In this document: positions 25,186-36,308 of the stretch, in pieces
How the letters are laid out: each line of letters opens with the position of its first letter
Numbering within the stretch: the stretch's first letter is position 1
NCBI GenBank assembly: GCA_016758965.1
Contig: JAEPRB010000020.1
Coordinates: forward strand, 186,168-250,167
Direction: 5' to 3'
DNA length: 64,000 nt
DNA from: Circinella minor
Taxonomy: Eukaryota; Mucoromycota; Mucoromycetes; Mucorales; Lichtheimiaceae
Made by a program: the position numbers and the translations under genes
Notes under the pieces: model-generated
Database searches by the model: none
What the model saw: the letters and a program-made list of their open reading frames with translations, nothing else
What the model was told of the DNA's origin: nothing

Positions 25186-26708
25186 TTAATCATCTTGGTT
25201 ACAAAGTACATATCTATAACGCGCTTTACCATCACGCATTGCTTGAACAGCTTCCGGTGCTTTTTTCATTGGATATTTTTGAATCCATGGCCTAACATTT
25301 GCTTTCACAGCAAAATCAAGCATTTCTCTAATATCATCTGGAGATCCAATAGCTGAACCAATAATCGAAATTTGTTTAGGAACAAGCAAACCAGGTGGAA
25401 TATTGTGTAACGTTCCGTGAGGCACGGCTACCATCAAGAATTTACCATTTGGTTCAAGCAAACTCAAGTATTTACCCCAAGGGAAATCTTCAGCGAATGA
25501 CGTACATAAAATATGTGTCAGCTTTCCATTGTATTCCTTGAATTTGGCATCATCAGTAAGTGCGATATAATCATCACAACCAAGATTTTTTGCGTCCTCC
25601 CGTTTACGGTCTGAGTGCGATAAAGCAACCACCTCTGCTCCCATTGCCTTGGCCCATTGTGTCTAAATTTTTTCCTTTGCATGAGTATCATTTTTTTTTA
25701 AAAAATTTATACAGCTCTTTACTATTGAAACTTACACCATAGTGACCCAACCCACCTAAATAATAAATTACATCATGTCAATAAAGTTCTCAATAAAAAT
25801 TATTATATTTTGAAATTTTTTCTTTACCAATCCCAATGACACCAACTTTGGAACCTTTAGTAACACCATGATGCTTCAAAGGGGCATAAGTGGTTACACC
25901 TAAAACAAGAAAATCAATTAGAGATAATGAAAAAAAAAATAACATTAAAATGGAGATAGAAGAATCTTACCTGCACAGAAAAACGTGCAAGCAATTTCAG
26001 AAGACAGATTTTCAGGTAATTTGAAAACAAAATGCTGATGACCACTCCACTTGTTTGCATAACCTAAGATGTAATATTATAAAACAATCATTGTTGGTAT
26101 ATTAATAATAATTAAGTATTAATTGTTGGTACATTACCTCCTAATGCTTTATCTCCGTTTGGCCAGCGACTGTCATAGGTATAAACAATCCCTCCTACAC
26201 AAATGTTTTCTTCGTGATTTTTACAGAATTTACAGTCTAAGCATGATCCAGATTGTGCTCCAACACCCACACGATCGCCAACAGTGACATGCTTAACATT
26301 TTTACCAACTTTTGTGACAACTCCAGCAATTTCATGTCCTGTGACGCATGGATAATCAGTCTCTCCCCAACCTATATTTTATGTACTGTAAGATTAGTTT
26401 TTTTTTAAAAGATTTATACACATGAAACCTATTATATTAGCACTAAAATGTTCATAAATTACATAACAACATACCCGAATCCATAGTGAATAAATCTGAG
26501 GCGCAAATACCACAGTGAGTAATATCTAGTTCTACAGTATCATCATCAAAGTGTTTGCGTGGTTGTTCAGTCCATTCCAAAGGTTTCCCTATTTTTTTTT
26601 ATATGTAAGCCATGGGTGTCACAATGAACTGTGACAATATAATATACAATTGATATATGCCTCACCTTTGCCAAAACAAACCCATCCTTCGATTTTTTCT
26701 TGTGACAT
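25186..26708 (-). CDS. Zinc-dependent alcohol dehydrogenase, cinnamyl-alcohol/Adh6 type
   Basis: Seven minus-strand exons, 26708-26666, 26588-26475, 26371-26138, 26063-25971, 25899-25828, 25755-25736 and 25662-25186, give 350 residues. Catalytic-zinc ligands sit in CGICASDL and GHEIAGVV; the structural-zinc cysteines are CLDCKFCKNHEENIC. The NAD(P) Rossmann motif is GIGGLGHYG, with SHSDRK after the second strand, suggesting NADPH preference as in yeast Adh6/Adh7. Such enzymes reduce aromatic and branched aldehydes to alcohols in the cytosol. Exon 6 is only 20 nt and carries most of the Gly-rich loop, so exact splicing is needed for cofactor binding. Five of six introns are phase 1. The start is the ATG at 26706-26708. 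Confidence 0.93.
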
Positions 26709-26778
26709 TTTAGAATTGTAAATTGAAGAGAAACAAAGTATCGCTCTTATATATACATATCTTATTTTCTGAAGTTAT

Positions 26779-27124
26779 TTACCATGGGTACCCAAAAATT
26801 TCTTTAAACTCATCAATAGCATTGCGCATCACTGGTACGTAATATATCGTGTTTCAGATAGTACGTATACCGAAGTTGATTTGGCGGAACATGGGTGTGG
26901 CCTGGATCATATTAGAGCAAGTGCAACGGTGATGTTAATGAAAAATTAATTTTTTCATTTTTGAAACCCCCTAATGTTATATTTTCTTCGGATGTAGTTT
27001 TTTTTTTGCTAGTAATAAACGCGTTATCTCAATTCAGTATTACTCACCTTTAATTCCTCAACTTGGGTTAACAGTTCAAGATATTGGTGGTGACAGACTC
27101 GTTGAAACTTTGTACATTGTAGAG
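26779..27124 (-). CDS. Possible small gene, 3' exons only
   Basis: Three minus-strand segments join in frame. They are 27124-27048, containing FQRVCHHQYLELLTQVEELK and ending at a perfect GTGAGT donor; 26901-26871, encoding ATPMFRQINF; and 26831-26779, encoding MRNAIDEFKEIFGYPW and a stop. The last intron would be only 39 bp, shorter than others here. No ATG was found upstream in frame, so the 5' end is unresolved; further exons may lie at 27125-27300. The helical and Glu-rich character looks coding, but no family is recognised. The stop is 70 bp upstream of the dehydrogenase start on the same strand. Confidence 0.4.
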
Positions 27125-27739
27125 CTGGAATAGGATGGGAATGGGACGGGGAAGTAAAAGAGCTAATTTAATAATTTGAATTATTCTTAGTTGATTTGGT
27201 ATTATGATACGAAAAGGTGTAGAAAGATATAACGGGAAATTGATGGTGATGTGAAATGAAGATAAACAGGGTAAGGATCAGCCCCTTATAAAAACAATAG
27301 GGCTGAAAAGCCTATAAGCGTATTATAGATTGAACAACTCTTCTATCGCAATCAGTATATTGATATCACACTACTACTACTACTACTACAGGATAAAGAT
27401 AATTAAAATTGATGAAATCAGATACAGGATACAAGATACAAACTTGATCAAATTTTTCAATCTATAAGTGAATGATAAATTAATTGGCTCTGAATTGCAT
27501 AAGTCATTCTCTTTCTTTTCACCTGACTTCTCCTTTTTATACCAGTGAAGTTTGTGATGCAAAAGGAATGTTTACAATTGAGGGTATTTATACTTGTAGA
27601 AATAAAAATACAATGTAATTTTATTAAAAAAAGGGAGAGAAAAACTAAGACAAAGAATCAAAAATATATAGAACCACATTCCTTAACAAATTAAATAATA
27701 ATTGTACATCAGGAACAAAGAAAAACCATTTTTTTACAA
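27125..27739. other. Intergenic; promoter of the coiled-coil gene
   Basis: The spacer holds a (CTA)6 trinucleotide run at 27371-27388 and T-rich or A-rich tracts up to the ATG at 27740. Parts near 27130-27250 may belong to the unresolved minus-strand gene. Confidence 0.4.
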
Positions 27740-29446
27740 ATGGATGCTATAAAAGATCCTTCACCCCCTCTTGCAGAAATTAATGAACAGCTCAAACAAG
27801 AATTAAATAACCTTCAACAACGTATTAATCTAGCATTAAAGGAACGCGATGAATTAAACGACAAGTTAAAAGATAGTACCATTACTCATCAAGAGCAAAT
27901 CAAAACACTTGTTGATCGAATTGAGATACTTAAGCCTCAACTTGATAACTATCAACATTTAGGTGATATTGAACAACTCACAGCAGCCATTGAAGAAAAC
28001 CGTGTATATAGTTCTAGGATAAAAGAATTGAACGATCGGTTACAACAATATAAGCAGGCACTTGATCAGGAACTACTTGAACAGCAACAACAGCAACTGA
28101 ATGTTATTAATAAAAAGAATTCATCATCTCAGGATAACAGTGATATATTGCTTACCGAACGAGATGAACAAAGCAAACAACTTCAATATGAAAAAGAGGA
28201 TGTAAATGAAAAACAAAAACTTGTAGAACAATTACAACAAGTTGTGATAGAATTGGGACGATTAGCAAATCAAGTTGAATCTAAGGATAAAGAAATTAAT
28301 CTTATTCACCAAGATCGTGGTCATCAACTCGAATCATTTAAAGAAAAACAAAAAGAACTATATGACAAAATTGAAATATTACACTATACCGTACAACAAG
28401 GAGAAAATAAATTGGATCAATTATTGGATCAGCACCAACTGGCTGAGTCAAAAGAAGAACGGCTCAAAAAGCAATGCAATGATTTAAAAGAAATCGTCAA
28501 AGGCAATGAATTGGAAATAAATCGATTAAGGCAAACACAAAAAGATCTTGAAAACACTCTCACTGAACAACGTCAACTTTCCCAAAATGATATTCAACGG
28601 ATCAACAATGAGCATCGTTCTGAAATGGATTATGTGCAACAACAAAAACATGACTTGGAAAATAATCTTTTGGAGGCTAAAAATCAATTAAATGTACAAC
28701 TAAAAGAAGCTGCTGAACTGAGGCGATTATTAAATCATCAATTGATAGAAGTTACGCATCGAAACGAGCAATTGGAAAGCCAAGTGACCAATCTCAAAGA
28801 AGTGGAAGATGATTTAAAGAAACGAATTAATGATAACGTGAAAGAGTTCAACAATTATCAATTTCATTTACGTAAGGACCAAGAGAAAACGCAAGGAATG
28901 TATGATCAATTAATGGAGCAATGTGAACAACAGGAAATAGAAATACAGGGGTTGCAAAAAATCATAGAAAACGGTCGAGATCGTGAAAAGTTATTGAGAG
29001 AAAATTATGATGTAGCAATTAAACGACTGGAACAGGATGCACAATATAAAGAACGGATAAAATATTTGGAAACCACTGTGGAAAAAATACAGCAAGATTT
29101 GAATTATGCTATTGATATGAAAGGCAGACATGAAATAAAAGCAGAACAATTGGAAATGAGTTTAATAGATACCAGAAAAAGGATAGAAGTAGTTGAACAA
29201 GAGCGTACTGAAGCTTACAATCTCCTTGAATTGGAAAAAAAAAGTGCATCTTTACAAGCTAATGAAACAAATAAACAGATTCAAGAGTTGGAGAACCAAA
29301 ATAAGAATTGGATCATTGAACTACGAGATACTGAACGACAATGTGCTCATCAACAAAATGAAGTACAAAGACTTAAGGAAACAATTCGGATCTTGATGGA
29401 ATATGGTAAAGAAGCGTTGCGAACAGGGAAACAAAGAACAGTATAA
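27740..29446 (+). CDS. Intronless long coiled-coil protein
   Basis: A single exon of 568 codons is unusual beside neighbours with up to ten exons. After about 12 residues (MDAIKDPSPPLAEI) nearly the whole chain is Glu/Lys/Gln-rich with heptad-like leucines and isoleucines and no proline, so it should be one extended coiled coil. A Gln run (ELLEQQQQQLN) and an Asn/Ser linker near residues 120-135 may be a hinge. There is no membrane segment or zinc motif. The C-terminus ends with ILMEYGKEALRTGKQRTV. Such proteins act as tethers or cytoskeletal and spindle-pole scaffolds, but similarity among coiled coils is not specific, so no function is assigned. The ATG follows a short A/T leader. Confidence 0.8.
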   Translation: MDAIKDPSPPLAEINEQLKQELNNLQQRINLALKERDELNDKLKDSTITHQEQIKTLVDRIEILKPQLDNYQHLGDIEQLTAAIEENRVYSSRIKELNDRLQQYKQALDQELLEQQQQQLNVINKKNSSSQDNSDILLTERDEQSKQLQYEKEDVNEKQKLVEQLQQVVIELGRLANQVESKDKEINLIHQDRGHQLESFKEKQKELYDKIEILHYTVQQGENKLDQLLDQHQLAESKEERLKKQCNDLKEIVKGNELEINRLRQTQKDLENTLTEQRQLSQNDIQRINNEHRSEMDYVQQQKHDLENNLLEAKNQLNVQLKEAAELRRLLNHQLIEVTHRNEQLESQVTNLKEVEDDLKKRINDNVKEFNNYQFHLRKDQEKTQGMYDQLMEQCEQQEIEIQGLQKIIENGRDREKLLRENYDVAIKRLEQDAQYKERIKYLETTVEKIQQDLNYAIDMKGRHEIKAEQLEMSLIDTRKRIEVVEQERTEAYNLLELEKKSASLQANETNKQIQELENQNKNWIIELRDTERQCAHQQNEVQRLKETIRILMEYGKEALRTGKQRTV

Positions 29447-30458
29447 TCAACTTTTTTTAACCATGTAAAATATGAACATACATTTTTCTTTCAAATATTG
29501 TATTATTAATAAACATACTAATGATGCCTTTATGTCTTTATGCATTTATTGTTAACCAAAAGAATAATATTTACCTAATCATAAATTAAACATTCTTCAT
29601 GTTAGAAACAAAAGATAACAGATGGTTTTTTATCTAGTCATTTGATATATTGTATAGCTTAATTATATATTTAATTATCATTAAGGGAAAGAGTACAATG
29701 GATGTGTTGCTATACATTTCAAAATAAAAAGCACTACACTTGAGTGATACAAAAAAGGCATTTATATCGCCAGTGTGTGAATGCATACCTAAAAAGAGAA
29801 AAAGTCAGATGAGAAAGTTTCCCCGTTTAAGAACATTTTATAAGCGCAGCAGTATTTTACCCATAGAATGATATTTCAAAAATATTTTAGTAGGATACGT
29901 ATCATTACTATACTATATTTATGCAAAAGAAATATAATCATCATTTGCTGTATAATGCTATCTGTATTATTTAGAAACGATTCATTTATGCGAAAATACA
30001 AAATAGCCAAAATCAGCAACTTTTTCCTAGTTCATTTCTATATTAAGATACTATCTTCCAAAATATAGGTCAAGGCGAGTAGAGTTTGTGATAGAATATG
30101 CTTGTTAATGTGAAAATCACATTAGCATACATACCAAAGATGGAAAAACATATAATTGATAAACACCGATGATCACATGCTCAATATTTCTTGGCAATGG
30201 ATAAGTATGATAAGAGCAAAAAACCAGTATTTCTTGTTTTTCTATTCTTCTTTTCTCTTCAAACTTACTAATATGACCCGCCGTGGCGCACGCCAAAGAA
30301 GCAACAACCACTCACGTCAGTCTGTCATGATCAACATGCAGAATAGTAACATTATCATGCCAGTTGACTTATTAGATGAGCAAAAAGAAAAGGCCATTAG
30401 TAATTAATCAGTTTTTTCTTTCTTCAATTCAGCCATATAGGCATTTATTTGCTCATGG
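29447..30458. other. Intergenic at the edge of the mobile island
   Basis: A/T-rich with no supported gene. A plus-strand open segment near 30273-30407 (MTRRGARQRSNNHSRQ) ends just before the transposase relic and could be a displaced exon, but there is no support for splicing or family. Confidence 0.35.
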
Positions 30459-30461
30459 TAG

Positions 30462-30728
30462 GACAACGCGTCAATACATACATCAAAAGACATCGAACTC
30501 TTAGTCATTGAACATGGTGGGTACCACTGGATTTATCTCCCTCCATACTCACCAGAACTCAATCCTATCGAACAATTTTGGTCCAAGGCAAAGTACTCGA
30601 TCAAAAGGGAGGCTCTGATGGAATCTGATACCTTGTCCCCAAGAATCGCTGAAGCATGCAATAGGTGCTTCACACGGATCTTCATGTATATATTGGTCAT
30701 TCCATCGCTCGCTTTGTCGACTGCATGA
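30462..30728 (+). pseudogene. Truncated Tc1/mariner (IS630-type) DDE transposase
   Basis: An 88-codon open stretch encodes the C-terminal part of a DDE transposase: DNASIHTSKDIELLVIEHGG, then YLPPYSPELNPIEQFWSKAK. These give the second aspartate (DNASIH) and the final acidic residue (NPIEQFW) of the catalytic triad. The first aspartate and the DNA-binding domain are missing. A TAG codon (30459-30461) sits immediately before the conserved DNA segment, and upstream sequence is out of frame. It is therefore a 5'-truncated, inactive copy. No terminal inverted repeats were identified. Confidence 0.88.
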
Positions 30729-32290
30729 ATTGAACACTATTTAGTTTTTTCAGGCATAGTTTAAACTTTTTAATCGACTCTTCATATAATAACCCTTCCC
30801 ATAATACTAGCTGTCCATACACTTCATTATGCTGAAGTTTACGTTTGATTCTTATCTTTGAGACATCCTTCAAGCGACAAGCCAAAATTTGCAACCAACA
30901 ATCCAAAACACTACCATACATTCCGTCCATATTTCAAAGATACAAAAAAGATGTATGTAGAAATGTTTTTTTTTACTGATAAGATTGCAAAACAATAATA
31001 AAAAAGCAAGTATACTAAAAATAAACTACAAAAGAATCTATTTCTACAATGTGTGTTGAGGTTTGATGAATTTAATCTAACCGCCAGTAAACCAAGATTA
31101 TTCCAATGTCATTGTGCGCTGCCCAAAGGTGAGAAGCGGGAGACACCAGAAACAGGTGATTGCACCCTACAGATTTACGTATCAATGTTGCGCCAGCAAG
31201 TGATTTGACAGTTGATCCATTAATGAAATTATGTCTAAACTTGACGAGGGACGATAATTATGACAAATATTTATGAAATAATGATGTAAAATTTAAATAA
31301 GAAATTAACTTTTTTTAGCAAATTAATTATATATTATAAATTTAATAGTTTTATATAATAAGTTTAATAAATTTCTTTGTTGAATCTTCTGCAATACCCA
31401 TCATTAGCAATCAGGTTGTCAGATTTTATTCTTTTAAAAAAAGCACCCTGTAAGTTTTAATAACTTACAAGTACTAAGATGGTAATTTTTGCTCTACATT
31501 AATACATAGTTCCTTTTTGATTGCAAGAGTCCTATCAAATAGTTTTAGTCACTAGTCATTTTCTATACCCCCCTCTTTTTTACTTACATACAATAGCATC
31601 ATCCAGTGTTCCTTTGTTCAGTAAAATGCATACCAACCAAATCAAATCAAGTGTGTCATATCTTCCATTACTAACTTTATCGATATTTCAATAGTCTACC
31701 ACCACCATCATCATCATTAAATTGGCCAATAACTGACCAGACTATCATTTTTCATAATAAGATTCCAATCAAGTAAGCTGTTGTTGTCATTGTCATTGTT
31801 TATTCGAACGTTGGTAACAATCAAATACTTCGTTCGTCATCGTCACCGGCATATTGGCCAAGATCGGGTCCGAGTAGATAAGACATCGAGCATTAGAGAT
31901 GGGCCAATTCAGTCATGATATACAATCCACCAGCGTGCAGCTTGATAAACAAAAAGTAATGAACGGTCTAAAAAAACTGAATACAATTATAATTACAATT
32001 AATGCCTTTCATACTACCCTTCGACACAAAACATACCAGCAACATCATGGCATAGTCTTAAGCAAACCCAGTTTAATTGTCGCACCGTTCCCTGATCCTT
32101 TCGATTGAAGTCATATAAAGTAGATCCATGTAACAATAGTATAAGAAATGTCGGGCTACCATCATAAATTTCTTACCCCAGTAATAACCTTGCTGGGAGT
32201 GCTATAGAAAAGCTCACCTATAAAGAAAACAAAAATGAATGAGTGAGTAAGGTCAGTAGTGAGAATGATGATTAACAAAGAGGTAGATGG
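30729..32290. other. Degenerate accessory DNA, no intact gene
   Basis: A minus-strand open segment at 30930-30697 (MDGMYGSVLDCWLQ at its start) is Leu/Lys-rich, partly overlaps the transposase relic and may be part of another element. The rest includes a (CAT)-like run near 31704-31720. The plus-strand segment 31899-32108 has no recognisable family. This reads as transposon debris. Confidence 0.35.
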
Positions 32291-32480
32291 CAATATCAGT
32301 CCGTTGACTACCGTAACCAAGCAATGGCAATGTTAAAAGCATTGTCACCACAAGACTAGGGAATTTGTCCCAGCAAGGATAGCTGTCTAGTCGAACAGAA
32401 CTGAGTCGAACAAACTGTATACTGTCTTACTATGTCCTTCAACAATATAGAGCCGTGTCCCCTTGCGGGCAAGTCCGAAC
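32291..32480. repeat. 190-bp structured tandem element, copy 1
   Basis: The first of two nearly identical 190-bp copies at a period of 216 bp. Inside are nested inverted repeats: GACTAG pairs with CTAGTC around two smaller stems (GGG with CCC around AATTTGT, and CAGC with GCTG), a three-way-junction layout. Further hairpins are GCAATG/CATTG and CTTGC-GG-GCAAG near the end. It might be a structured RNA, a SINE-like unit or part of a transposon end. No coding frame spans it. Confidence 0.75.
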
Positions 32481-32506
32481 CATCACCTTACCATATTACT
32501 TGGAAG

Positions 32507-32696
32507 CAATATCAGTTCGTTGACTACCGTAACCAAGCAATGGCAATGTTAAAAGCATTGTCACCACAAGACTAGGGAATTTGTCCCAGCAAGGATAGCT
32601 GTCTAGTCGAACAGAACTGAGTCGAACAAGCTGTATACTGTCTTACTATGTCCTTCAACAATATAGAGCCGTGTCCCCTTGCGGGCAAGTCCGAAC
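32507..32696. repeat. 190-bp structured tandem element, copy 2
   Basis: The second copy differs from the first at only a couple of positions, for example CAGTTCG against CAGTCCG at its start and CAAGCTG against CAAACTG further on. The 26-bp spacer (32481-32506) is not repeated. Near identity indicates a recent duplication or active copying. It lies about 270 bp upstream of the PD-(D/E)XK-like gene. Confidence 0.75.
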
Positions 32697-32966
32697 TTCC
32701 AATTATGAAGCCATTATCATTATCAAAGAAGCAAAAGAAGCAAAACAACACCCCAACTTTTAATTTTTCCCACCCGCGGACCCCAAAAAGGGTGACTTGC
32801 GTTTTTATGGTCAGCTGGGAATGAACAACAAAACTGCATATTTAGTTATTGTTCCTCAGTTTTGTATTTTCACTCTTTAGTATTATTGGATTTTTCGGTG
32901 GTATATACAAAAAAAAAGACAACAGCAACACCTCTTTGATTTTGCATCAAGTTGATTTCTACAGAA

Positions 32967-34986
32967 ATGTCTCCTCCGAAGTGTCATCCCGATGATGTCA
33001 AGTTCAAGTTCAAGGAAAATGAGGATCTATTGGTTTCTCCTTTTTTCATGACAACAGTTGCATCTGATTGGTGTTTTAAAAACTACTCTGATTGGCACGG
33101 AAATTTAGCTTCAAATGGCAAGAAGACGGTGAATAAACTATACGATGAATATCACTCTGATTTGGTCAAGATAAAGGCATACTCGGGTAGTCCTCATACC
33201 ATCAAGGGTTTTGTTGGCCGATTATTGAATAAAAAGGTATTTAGTTTGTGAACAAAAGAGTTGAAAAGTTAATAATTTTTTTGTTTTGCTGCAGGAAAAA
33301 AACTATGATCAAGAGCCAGTCAAGAGAACTACCATTTACAACAACAGCATTGTGGGGGGGGGCACAACAATCTTTTGATTCACACGGATGACCAAGGTCA
33401 ATCTTCAGGTAAGAATTTCGTACTTCAATACTTCATTTGATGATTGACTATTAACATTGATTTTTAATTCTTTCACAGGAAAATCCCACAGCAATAGTGA
33501 TGATCACTCGTACCACACACAGAAAGATGGTAAGACAAACGTATTTTATTTGATTGTTGGATATTGTCGATATATTTATATTTTTCTTTTTGATTGTTCA
33601 TAGGTGTCACTAGTCAAGCTCCAGCCGATGCGCGTCCTCCTCCTCTCAATTTAACCAGCAACAACACCACGAGCAACTCCTGTCCCTCCACCCCAAACAT
33701 TATTGATACTCATCCTGATGCCGACGATGTCGGTCCCTCTGATACACATCCTCCCATACCGTCCCTAGTCTCATCCTCTGACGAATCCACAGTCACATCT
33801 ACCTCACAATTATCATTATCATTACGAGCACCACATGGAACTCCATTTATCGTAGACAGTATAAACATCTCTGAAAGGTTTTTATCAATTACAGCAATAT
33901 GTCTTTGATTTTGTGAAAACCAACAACTTGACAGTGGAATCTGACTCTCATCTTATCCTTTCGTTGTCATCAATTCTTCTGTTGCAAAACAACAACCGAC
34001 TTAACCATGCCATGATTCCTTTTTTTGGAGACAAACTCCACAGCAAAATCCGTAAGCACAACCTTGGCGAATGGAACATGACTCTCAAATTCCCTGGAAA
34101 TGCCTTGCTCGAATCTATTATCATTGCACAGAACCTGTATGACGAAACCACTGATCGAATCAATGCATGCGCTTCACTACTTCTCCTGACAAACACCATT
34201 GATGATCCTATCGACAAAAGGCTACTAGTTTCAGCATCGCAGCTTCTACAACACCTTCCTCTTGATGCAACAAACATTGAAATATCTGAAACAACATTCA
34301 TCACAAGATACATCTTACCAGCACTGCAACCCTTGTTTGACAATCATGAAAGAAATATACGTTTCGAATTCTCATCTACTGACCTTGCCGACAATCACAA
34401 ACGATCATCTGTTTTTAATGGTTGCCCTGACTGCACCATCACCATTTTTCAACACCAAACGGACGACGGTGTAAATGTAGGGTTCGGTGAAGTGAAGCGA
34501 CAATCAATGGCTGGTAATCATTACTTGGTAAATTGGGACCTTGTGCGGCTGGCTGTATTTTGTAAAGATGCGATCGATGAAAACAAGTTATCCGGCAATT
34601 TGGCGATACATGTTGTTGGTGAGTTTCGTGACGTCAAAAAAGTACGGGTTGTATTGATTGTAATTCTAACTGTATTCTATTTTCTAGGCCCGTATATCAC
34701 CTTTTATTTGATCAAATTACATGCTGATGGATTGTATATCATGACTGAATTGGTTCGCCTACAATGTCCAATGTCTGTTATGGAAGTGCCTGCTTACCTC
34801 ACAAACTTTAGTCGGTTAAAAAATGTCATTCATACCTTTGAAAATTTGTGCAAGCCTGACAACAACAATGGTGATATCTCTTCTTGGCGCCGTGATTCTC
34901 TTACTTCAACTGATGTTACGTTTGTATTGGATAAAAAGAAAAATAGGAAACGAAAAAATACTACTGGACACTACCCTTCGAAGTGA
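32967..34986 (+). pseudogene. PD-(D/E)XK nuclease-like protein of a fungal multicopy family, frameshifted
   Basis: Exons read 32967-33236, 33295-33408, 33479-33529, 33604-34618 and 34688-34986. The second exon needs one more base in its run of nine G (33354-33362) to stay open, and the fourth changes frame between about 33870 and 33905, so the copy carries two frameshifts. The N-terminal part is MSPPKCHPDD and a Trp-containing domain, followed by a Ser/Thr/Pro linker. The C-terminal part holds FNGCPDCTITIF and, 20 residues on, GFGEVKRQS: the PD...(D/E)xK pattern of restriction-like nucleases, here PD and ExK. After it come NWDLVRLAVFCKDA, LAIHVVG and LHADGLYIMTELV. I recall similar anonymous multicopy proteins in Mucorales. 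Nuclease activity is unproven. Flanking transposon relics fit an accessory locus. Confidence 0.65.
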
Positions 34987-36308
34987 AAAATAAATACTTT
35001 TTTTTATGGATTGACTTTTATTGTGGGATTAGGGACTGATGGTGATGTGATAGGGTAAGGGGCTGTTAAAATTAGGAATGATACTACAATGGTGGTGGCG
35101 ATGATGATGATTATACAGGGGGATATCATGTTATTGAATCTACATACTATGGAAAAATGACAGTGATCTTTAATTTATTGCTAGCTTTTGTACTGTTGAT
35201 GGGCTTGTCATTGTAATATGGCCAAATCAGTGGATGGATTGGATTCAATGAATTACATTATTCTTTGATCCTGCTTTGATTATTGTCCCAATAAAAACTC
35301 TATTTAGTGTAGTTTAGTTTACCTTGTCACTTACCGTTCTTAGTTTAGATGATTTGATATATTGATTCTTTCAATAAACCTTTTTTTTTCTGTATCTTTA
35401 CTGTCTTTTACATTGTATTTATACTTTACATGGATTATTGAGACACCCCGACCACTCTTTGGTGTCAAGTCAAAACCAAAAAGACGACAAGTTGATCAAA
35501 GAAAATTCCAATAATGATTTGAAAATAGGCGATAAATAATTCCGGAAACACGAAAAATGTAAAGGGGTTGGCGCCGCTCTTTGAAAAATAAGACGAGATT
35601 CGTTCCACTGACCATGCTTATACTTTTATATCTATCAATTTTGCTCAAAATCTGGAAGATTATGCATATTCAGAAAAGATTTCTTTTTCGATTTGTTCAA
35701 CGGCACCAAGCAAGAATGACATTTTCCTTTTATATGGTTCATATATATATATATATATATATATATGTGAAACACATGTAATTATATTGTCGAATATACC
35801 AAGAATTATATTTATCATAATTAACGAGCAGCTGAAACACATTAAGATATTTTGACAATTAATGTGTAAGCATCTATCCTTAAACATGGAAAAGGCTCCA
35901 AGAAGTGATCCTCATGTCTCACCATATTCCTTAATTCTCAATAGAACCAGAAAATCAAGAGACCTTTTGATCTAAAGATACATAGACTTATTGATGGTCA
36001 TTAAAAATAAGATGTGACAATCAGACAGACCCAAGAATATATATCAATTCTATGACTTGATAAAAAGAAGAGAAAAGACAGTATAAAAAGGATAGTATAA
36101 AAAGGAGATAGATTATAATCTAAAAGGTTTATCTAAGTGATAGAGCTGTTTTTTTTAAATAATCAAGGAAATAAGAGGTGCTTGAGTTGAAACATTTCGC
36201 ATAGTGTCATAAAAAAAAAAGATAATATGATTCTCCGATATAATTCTTGACCTACAGATATAGTCACACCTGTTTTATACTTTTGTGTTTTTTTTAACTA
36301 TTTTACAA
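34987..36308. other. Intergenic with (AT)n run
   Basis: No supported gene. A dinucleotide (AT)13 run occupies about 35741-35766. A short tandem AGTATAAAAAGGA-type repeat sits near 36080-36105, about 200 bp upstream of HisRS, and its TATAAAA elements could be part of that promoter. Confidence 0.45.

Noticed and set aside
30697..30930. 77-codon minus-strand frame beside the transposase relic
   Set aside because: It may be part of another element, but it overlaps the transposase end and no family could be named, so it is noted only as debris.
32291..32696. Hammerhead or other known ribozyme in the 190-bp repeat
   Set aside because: I looked for CTGATGA and GAAA core elements on both strands and did not find them in the right order.
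34619..34687. Unspliced membrane-like insert in the PD-(D/E)XK-like protein
   Set aside because: The hydrophobic stretch is the translation of a GTGAGT...TTTCTAG intron of 69 bp that has no stop codon; splicing gives the expected junction.
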